Positions 59,393 through 64,000 of a stretch of 64,000 nt of DNA are shown piece by piece (within the stretch, counting starts at the first letter, position 1; each line of letters starts with the position of its first letter). The notes beneath the pieces were generated by a model. It worked only from the letters and a program-made list of their open reading frames with translations. It did not search any database and was not told where the DNA came from. The stretch spans positions 682,001 through 746,000 of the forward strand of contig NC_014960.1 in the NCBI RefSeq assembly GCF_000199675.1, read 5' to 3'. The stretch comes from Anaerolinea thermophila UNI-1 (GTDB lineage: Bacteria > Chloroflexota > Anaerolineae > Anaerolineales > Anaerolineaceae). The position numbers and the translations under genes are program-made.

Positions 59393-59998
59393 ATGTCTAA
59401 AATGGTTGAGGTGGTCATTGACAGCGTGCGGGTGAGTTTAACCAACCAGCAACGCATTGTCGTGTTACGCGAGGTGAACACCGAACGATATTTACCCATC
59501 TGGATTGGACCTTACGAAGCAGAAGCCATTACGATTGCTTTGCAGGAAATCGAAGTTGCCCGTCCTCAAACGCATGACTTATTAAAGAACGTGTTAAATG
59601 CCCTGAATGCCCGTCTTTTGCGTATCGAAGTGGTGGCTCTGCGCGATGAAGTGTTTTATGGGAATCTGGTCGTGGAAGTCAATGGACGTATTCTGAATAT
59701 TGACTCACGTCCATCCGATGCGCTGGCACTGGCGGTGCGTGCGCATGTACCCATTCTGGTTTCCCGTGAGGTCATGGATGTGGCGGGGGTGACCCCCGAG
59801 GACGACCTGCGCAGTGCTACCTCGCGCACATCCTCTGCTCCCCTGGCTCCGCCTACCCCCCCGACTTCATCTGAGGCTGAGGTGGATACCAGTGAGGAAC
59901 GCCTTTCCGTCTTCGAGGATTTCCTGGCAAATCTCAATCTGGATAAACTGGAAGATGAAGAGGATGAGGGCGACGAAGACGAAAAGCCGGATAAGTAG
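59393..59998 (+). CDS. Bifunctional nuclease (BFN/DUF151) family protein
   Basis: This 201-residue protein has the DUF151 core: VVIDSVRVSLTNQQRIVVLR, YLPIWIGPYEAEAITIALQ, RPQTHDLLKNVL and IDSRPSDALALAVRAHVPI. Plant members show RNase and DNase activity; bacterial ones are little studied. A Pro/Ser-rich linker and a very acidic tail (LEDEEDEGDEDE) follow. The start is the ATG after GGAAGGG. A terminator ends the gene, which makes it a single-gene unit just before dnaB. Confidence 0.85.
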   Translation: MSKMVEVVIDSVRVSLTNQQRIVVLREVNTERYLPIWIGPYEAEAITIALQEIEVARPQTHDLLKNVLNALNARLLRIEVVALRDEVFYGNLVVEVNGRILNIDSRPSDALALAVRAHVPILVSREVMDVAGVTPEDDLRSATSRTSSAPLAPPTPPTSSEAEVDTSEERLSVFEDFLANLNLDKLEDEEDEGDEDEKPDK

Positions 59999-60019
59999 CG
60001 TGCCTGTTTTGGAATTTGC

Positions 60020-60047
60020 GCCCCACAAACGCTGTGGGGCTTTTTTT
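60020..60047 (+). terminator. Rho-independent terminator
   Basis: GCCCCACA (60020-60027) pairs with TGTGGGGC (60033-60040) around AACGC, followed by seven T. Confidence 0.93.
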
Positions 60048-60117
60048 CACCGAGGATTAGAATTTTTCCGCTATTGCCCGAAATCCGATAAAATCAATAC
60101 GGGTAGAGTGATGGATT

Positions 60118-61491
60118 ATGTCTGACTGGATGCCGGAAGAAGTTGCGTCAACCGAGGTACAGGGGCCCCCTCACAGCCGAGAAGCCGAAGAAGCCGTGCT
60201 GGGTGCGGTGCTGATTGATCCTGAGGCTTACTACAACCTTGCCCAATTCCTGCACCCCGAGGATTTTTACCTGGTGCGCAACCGCTGGATTTGGGAAGCC
60301 TTTACGCGATTGCACGAGCGGCGCATTCCCATCGATTTCCTCACCGTGCAACAGGAACTGGAGCAACAGGGCAGGCTCGCAGAGGTAGGTGGTGTAACCT
60401 ACCTGATGTCATTGATTAATCAAACCCCGTCTTCGATGAATGCCGAAGCCTATGCCCGGGTGGTGGAAGAGCATTCTCTACGCCGTAAGATGATTGCCGC
60501 CGCCAACGAAATGGCGCAGTTAGCCTATGACCGCCGCACTTCGGTGGATACCCTGATTGATACGGCAGAAAAGTCCATCTTCACCGTCAGCGAGCGCCGC
60601 GTCCGCCGCGATTTACAACCCATTCAAACCGTGCTGAGCGAAGTTTATGACCGGGTGGACAAACTCTCCCAGCGCAGTGATGAGATTATGGGCGTGCCCA
60701 CCGGTTTGGTGGACCTTGACCGTCTGCTGGGGGGATTACAGAAGTCGGATTTGCTCATCGTCGCCGGGCGTCCGGGCATGGGGAAAACCGGTTTCATGCT
60801 CTCGGTCATGAAGAATGCCGCTCAGAAGTACAAAAAGCATGTTGCCATGTTCTCGCTGGAGATGTCCAACGAACAACTGGTTCAGCGTCTCATCGCTCAG
60901 GAAACCGGCATTGATACCCAGCGCCTGCGCACGGGTAAACTCAATGAAGACGAATGGCCCCGCTTCATCCACGCCATCGAGGTGCTTTCCGAAACTCACA
61001 TTTTCCTCGATGATACTCCCGCCATTACCCCCATGCAGTTGCGCACCAAGTGCCGCCGTCTGCACATGGAGTATGAACTGGACCTGATCATTGTGGACTA
61101 CCTGCAGTTGATGAGCGGTGACGTGCGCACGGATAACCGCGTTCAGGAAGTCTCTTACATCTCCCGTAACCTGAAGATTCTGGCGCGTGAACTCAACGTG
61201 CCGGTGCTGGCGGCGGCGCAGTTGTCGCGTGCTGTGGAACAGCGTGCCGACAAACGCCCGGTGCTTTCCGATCTGCGTGAATCGGGTAGTCTGGAGCAGG
61301 ATGCCGATGTGGTCATGTTCATCCACCGCCCCGATGCGCTGGATAAGGACAGTCCGCGCGCCAACCTGGCGGAGATTATTGTTGCCAAGCACCGTAACGG
61401 TCCCACTCATGGCGGTATTGAACTGGTTTTCCTGAACAACCTGGCGCGCTTCGAGAATGCTGCACCTGCTCCGGGGATGGGAAGGAGATAG
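60118..61491 (+). CDS. dnaB: Replicative DNA helicase DnaB
   Basis: This 457-residue helicase forms the ring that unwinds DNA at the replication fork. The N-terminal domain (PHSREAEEAVLGAVLIDPEA, about residues 18-115) binds primase and loader. The RecA-like domain has Walker A GRPGMGKT at 217-224, MFSLEMSNEQL, Walker B LDLIIVDYLQLM, and LSRAVEQRADKRPVLSDLRE with the arginine finger region. KHRNGPTHGGIELVF is the last motif. No intein is present. The ribosome site is weak. DnaD-like and DnaC-like genes follow within a few bases, forming a replication cassette. Confidence 0.97.
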   Translation: MSDWMPEEVASTEVQGPPHSREAEEAVLGAVLIDPEAYYNLAQFLHPEDFYLVRNRWIWEAFTRLHERRIPIDFLTVQQELEQQGRLAEVGGVTYLMSLINQTPSSMNAEAYARVVEEHSLRRKMIAAANEMAQLAYDRRTSVDTLIDTAEKSIFTVSERRVRRDLQPIQTVLSEVYDRVDKLSQRSDEIMGVPTGLVDLDRLLGGLQKSDLLIVAGRPGMGKTGFMLSVMKNAAQKYKKHVAMFSLEMSNEQLVQRLIAQETGIDTQRLRTGKLNEDEWPRFIHAIEVLSETHIFLDDTPAITPMQLRTKCRRLHMEYELDLIIVDYLQLMSGDVRTDNRVQEVSYISRNLKILARELNVPVLAAAQLSRAVEQRADKRPVLSDLRESGSLEQDADVVMFIHRPDALDKDSPRANLAEIIVAKHRNGPTHGGIELVFLNNLARFENAAPAPGMGRR

Positions 61492-61494
61492 ACC

Positions 61495-62181
61495 GTGGCG
61501 TTTCAAGGCTTTCCTGCTGGCAAAGTGCGCATGGTGCCTATCCCGGAGCCGTTTTTCACCGAACTGCTCCCGCAGGTGGACCATCTGGGCGAGTTGCAGG
61601 TGATTCTCTATGCCTTGTGGTACGTTTCCCGCATGGAAGCCCCCATTCGTTTTTTAGCATATCAGGATTTTGCTCGTGATGAGATGCTCATGCGGACCCT
61701 GGGCGGTCCCCATCAATTGGAGGATGCCCTGGAACGCGCTGTGCAGCGTGGGGTGTTCCTGCGGGTTTTGCCCGAGGGAAAAAGCCTGAAGGAAGCCCTG
61801 TATTTCCTTAACACTCCGCGCGGACGTGCCGCCATTGAAGCCATTCAGCGCGGCGAGTGGCACCCTGAATCTGAACCGCATCCGACAGTCACGCTGGTGG
61901 TAGAGCGTCCGAATATTTACCGCCTGTACGAGGATAATATCGGCCCGCTCACCCCGTTGATTGCCGATTTGCTGGAAGAAGCCGAAAAAACGTACCCGCA
62001 AACATGGATAGAAGAAGCCTTTCAAATTGCGGTGGAGCGCAATGTACGCAACTGGAAGTATATCCAGGCAATTCTGAAATCTTGGCAGGAGGAAGGTCGG
62101 GATGGAGAAAATAGACGGTCCTCTGAAGAGAATCGCCGACGCTATGTCGAAGGCAAATACGCCGACTTCATCGAACACTGA
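61495..62181 (+). CDS. DnaD-domain replication protein
   Basis: This 228-residue protein resembles DnaD-type primosome proteins. The N-terminal part (MVPIPEPFFTELLPQVDHLG) is a winged-helix-like domain. The C-terminal DnaD domain reads IYRLYEDNIGPLTPLIADLL, then ETYPQTWIEEAFQIAVERNV and RNWKYIQAILKSW, with the YxxxIG start and W ending seen in the family. The start is GTG, supported by AAGGAG 7 bases before it. The gene overlaps the loader gene by 80 bp in another frame. It probably helps DnaB loading. Confidence 0.88.
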   Translation: MAFQGFPAGKVRMVPIPEPFFTELLPQVDHLGELQVILYALWYVSRMEAPIRFLAYQDFARDEMLMRTLGGPHQLEDALERAVQRGVFLRVLPEGKSLKEALYFLNTPRGRAAIEAIQRGEWHPESEPHPTVTLVVERPNIYRLYEDNIGPLTPLIADLLEEAEKTYPQTWIEEAFQIAVERNVRNWKYIQAILKSWQEEGRDGENRRSSEENRRRYVEGKYADFIEH

Positions 62182-63523
62182 GTCCCAATCCTCTGCCACT
62201 TTCCGTGGTGATCCCAACTGCCCCATTTGTGGTGGGATTGGTTTTGTGCGCCGTGACCTGCCCATCGACCATCCTGACTTTGGGAAGGTGGAAATTTGTT
62301 CCTGCCGTTCTGCTGAGGTGATGCGGGCAACCTTTCAACGCGCTTACCGTGCCAGCAATTTGCAGGCGCTGGAAAAGATGACTTTTGCCACCTTCAATCC
62401 CCGAGGACGCCATGGGCAGGGTGAGGCGATGGTGCGTTCGCTGGAAAATGCTTTCGAGCAGGCGCAGAAGTATGCCCATTCGCTCAACGGCTGGCTTCTG
62501 CTGATTGGCGGTTATGGGGTGGGCAAGACTCACCTGGCGGCTGCCATTGCACACGAAGCCGTCTCGCTGGGTGTGCCTACGCTCTTCCTCACCGTTCCCG
62601 ACCTGCTGGACTGGCTGCGTTATGCTTACGATGCCCCCGATGACACTTTTGAAGCCCGCTTTGAGGAAATCCGCAACATCCGCCTGCTGGTGCTGGACGA
62701 CTTGGGTACGCAAAACGCCACTGCCTGGGCGCAGGAAAAACTCTATCAGATTTTTAATCACCGCTACATTCACCGCCTGTCCACGGTGATTACCACCAAT
62801 CAGGCGCTGGAAGAAATTGAGGGGCGTATCCAGTCCCGCCTGCGCGATATAGAACTGGTTAATACCGTGCGCATTGAAGCCCAGGACTATCGCCAACCGC
62901 TGGAAGATACCACCAAACCACGCCTTTCTGCTCTGCCGTTGTACAGTCGCATGACCTTTGGCACGTTTCATTTCCGTGAGAAGGAAAAGAACATCACCTC
63001 TGAAGAGCGCGCCAACTTGCGCAGAGCCTTTGAGATTGCCTATGAGTTTGCTGAGAACCCCCGCGGTTGGCTGGTGCTTTCGGGCGATTATGGCTGTGGC
63101 AAGACTCATTTAGCCGCCGCAATTGGCAACTATCAAGCCAGTTTGGGCAACCCGCCTTTGTTTGTAGTAGTCCCCGACTTGCTCGACCACCTGCGCTCAA
63201 CCTTCAGCCCGACTTCTAACGTCTCTTATGATGAGGTATTTGAGGAAGTGCGTTCGGCAAAACTGCTCATCCTGGATGATTTGGGGACGCAGAGCGCTAC
63301 CCCGTGGGCGCGTGAAAAACTTTATCAGATTATCAACCACCGCTACATCGCCGAGTTGCCCACGGTAATTACAACATCCAGTAAGCCCGAAGAAATTGAC
63401 CCGCGCATTCGCAGCCGCATGCTGGATCGCCGTTTGTGCACCTGGTTTGCCATTCAAGCCCCTACTTACCTGCCCACAGAGGAGCGCCGTACAACGCGAG
63501 GGCGCAAGCCTTCTCTGGGCTAG
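62102..63523 (+). CDS. DnaC/DnaI-like helicase loader with two AAA+ modules
   Basis: This 473-residue protein should load DnaB onto DNA. Residues 35-75 hold a zinc-finger-like CPICGG...CSC. The first AAA+ module has Walker A GGYGVGKT (136-143) and Walker B LLVLDDLGTQ; the second has GDYGCGKT (328-335) and LLILDDLGTQ. Segments FATFNPRGR and FGTFHFREK precede the modules in the same place, so the second half is an internal duplication. Standard DnaC/DnaI loaders have one AAA+ module and about 250-310 residues. Both copies keep sensor-like ITT and Arg-rich ends (IQSRLRD, IRSRMLD). The ATG lies within the dnaD-like gene after GGAGGAAGG. Confidence 0.88.
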   Translation: MEKIDGPLKRIADAMSKANTPTSSNTESQSSATFRGDPNCPICGGIGFVRRDLPIDHPDFGKVEICSCRSAEVMRATFQRAYRASNLQALEKMTFATFNPRGRHGQGEAMVRSLENAFEQAQKYAHSLNGWLLLIGGYGVGKTHLAAAIAHEAVSLGVPTLFLTVPDLLDWLRYAYDAPDDTFEARFEEIRNIRLLVLDDLGTQNATAWAQEKLYQIFNHRYIHRLSTVITTNQALEEIEGRIQSRLRDIELVNTVRIEAQDYRQPLEDTTKPRLSALPLYSRMTFGTFHFREKEKNITSEERANLRRAFEIAYEFAENPRGWLVLSGDYGCGKTHLAAAIGNYQASLGNPPLFVVVPDLLDHLRSTFSPTSNVSYDEVFEEVRSAKLLILDDLGTQSATPWAREKLYQIINHRYIAELPTVITTSSKPEEIDPRIRSRMLDRRLCTWFAIQAPTYLPTEERRTTRGRKPSLG

Positions 63524-64000
63524 TACCCGCGTTCGGGTTCGTATAGATTATATAATCTTTCCCCCTGAATGTAACGCCGCAGGTTGGTGGCGAATAATGC
63601 CATGGCGCGCTCATCATAATGCACGCTCAATCCTGCAATGTGCGGACTGATAATGAGGTTAGGCGCTTTCCACAGCGGGCTGGTAGGCGCCAGCGGTTCT
63701 TCAGCAAAGACATCCAGTGCCACCCCGCCCAACCTTTTTTCCTGCAGGGCTTCCAGCAGGGCAGTTTCATCCACCACGCCGCCGCGCCCGACGACCACCA
63801 GAAAAGCCCCTGGTTTGAGCGCCGCCAATTCATCCGCACCAATCATCCCCCGCGTTTGCGGGGTAAGCGGCACAGTGACCACGGCAAAGTCGCACTCGCG
63901 GAACATGGTGCGCAGGGCCTGGTAGGGATAGAGGCGGGTGAAATAAATTCCCTGGGGGTCGCCCATGCCTTCAGGGATGTATTCCTCATCCTGGGGATGG
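63520..64000 (-). CDS. D-2-hydroxyacid dehydrogenase (C-terminal part; 5' end outside window)
   Basis: The frame is open to the right edge, so only about 159 C-terminal residues are seen. FAVVTVPLTPQTRGMIGADEL, KPGAFLVVVGRGGVVDETALL, LDVFAEEPL and IISPHIAGLS carry the substrate Arg, Glu and His of NAD-dependent 2-hydroxyacid dehydrogenases. NVGRG is more commonly N-x-(A/S)-R-G; here it is VGRGG. It is convergent with the loader gene and overlaps its stop by 4 bp. The substrate is unknown. Confidence 0.85.
   Translation of the reverse strand, partial: HPQDEEYIPEGMGDPQGIYFTRLYPYQALRTMFRECDFAVVTVPLTPQTRGMIGADELAALKPGAFLVVVGRGGVVDETALLEALQEKRLGGVALDVFAEEPLAPTSPLWKAPNLIISPHIAGLSVHYDERAMALFATNLRRYIQGERLYNLYEPERGY

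Noticed and set aside
60064..60094. Promoter before dnaB (TAAAAT at 60089)
   Set aside because: The -10-like sequence is fair but the only -35 candidate (TTTCCG) is poor, so I do not list it as a feature.

Overview
The window looks like chromosomal DNA of a Gram-variable, probably thermophilic member of the Chloroflexota (Anaerolineae type). This rests on the moderately high GC, the mix of protein families, the very large multi-GAF kinase, Thr/Pro-rich lipoproteins and MglA-like GTPase/DUF4388 genes. It is an inference from style, not from a marker gene. No rRNA, tRNA or CRISPR array was found.

Bases 1-29,700 are one uninterrupted plus-strand block of 28 tightly packed, often overlapping genes for a surface glycan. 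It opens with the end of a Wzt-type ABC exporter ATPase. It holds three capsule-synthase-like GT-B proteins (801, 10098, 16990), several GT2/GT4 transferases and four large membrane proteins resembling GT-C sugar transferases. It also encodes two sets of nonulosonate (sialic-acid-like) enzymes. Set 1 (3276-8232) has a PseB-like dehydratase, an RmlD-like reductase, a NeuB with SAF domain and an SpsF-like cytidylyltransferase. Set 2 (14029-19298) has a PtmA-like SDR, a NeuA-HAD phosphatase fusion, a short NeuB without SAF domain and a third cytidylyltransferase. Two paralogous ten-cysteine lipoproteins sit between the sets.

Bases 29,811-38,887 hold signalling genes: a response regulator with a degenerate GGDEF domain, a 2,323-residue histidine kinase with about ten GAF-like domains, a lone receiver, and an alpha/beta hydrolase whose nucleophile serine is glycine. 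A shared terminator separates these from a minus-strand oligopeptide/oligosaccharide ABC transporter operon (38,967-45,086) with a long leader. A complete 1,200-bp insertion sequence with 22-bp ends and an 8-bp target duplication (45,493-46,692) lies directly upstream of that operon's promoter.

Bases 46,754-50,396 are a thiamine operon: sigma-70 promoter, TPP riboswitch, terminator/antiterminator, thiamine pyrophosphokinase, thiamine-binding lipoprotein and permease, with no ATPase gene. Then come a DUF2089 gene and a SHOCT-like gene, an MFS exporter, and a minus-strand operon (57,073 to 52,991) of DUF4388 protein, Ras-like GTPase, alpha/beta hydrolase, V4R-type protein and a left-handed beta-helix sugar nucleotidyltransferase-like protein. 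A homocysteine methyltransferase-family gene converges on an OmpR-type regulator with a poor receiver, followed by a decayed MarR gene. The right end carries a bifunctional-nuclease gene and a replication cassette: dnaB, a dnaD-like gene and a DnaC-like loader with two AAA+ modules. A 2-hydroxyacid dehydrogenase gene runs off the right edge.
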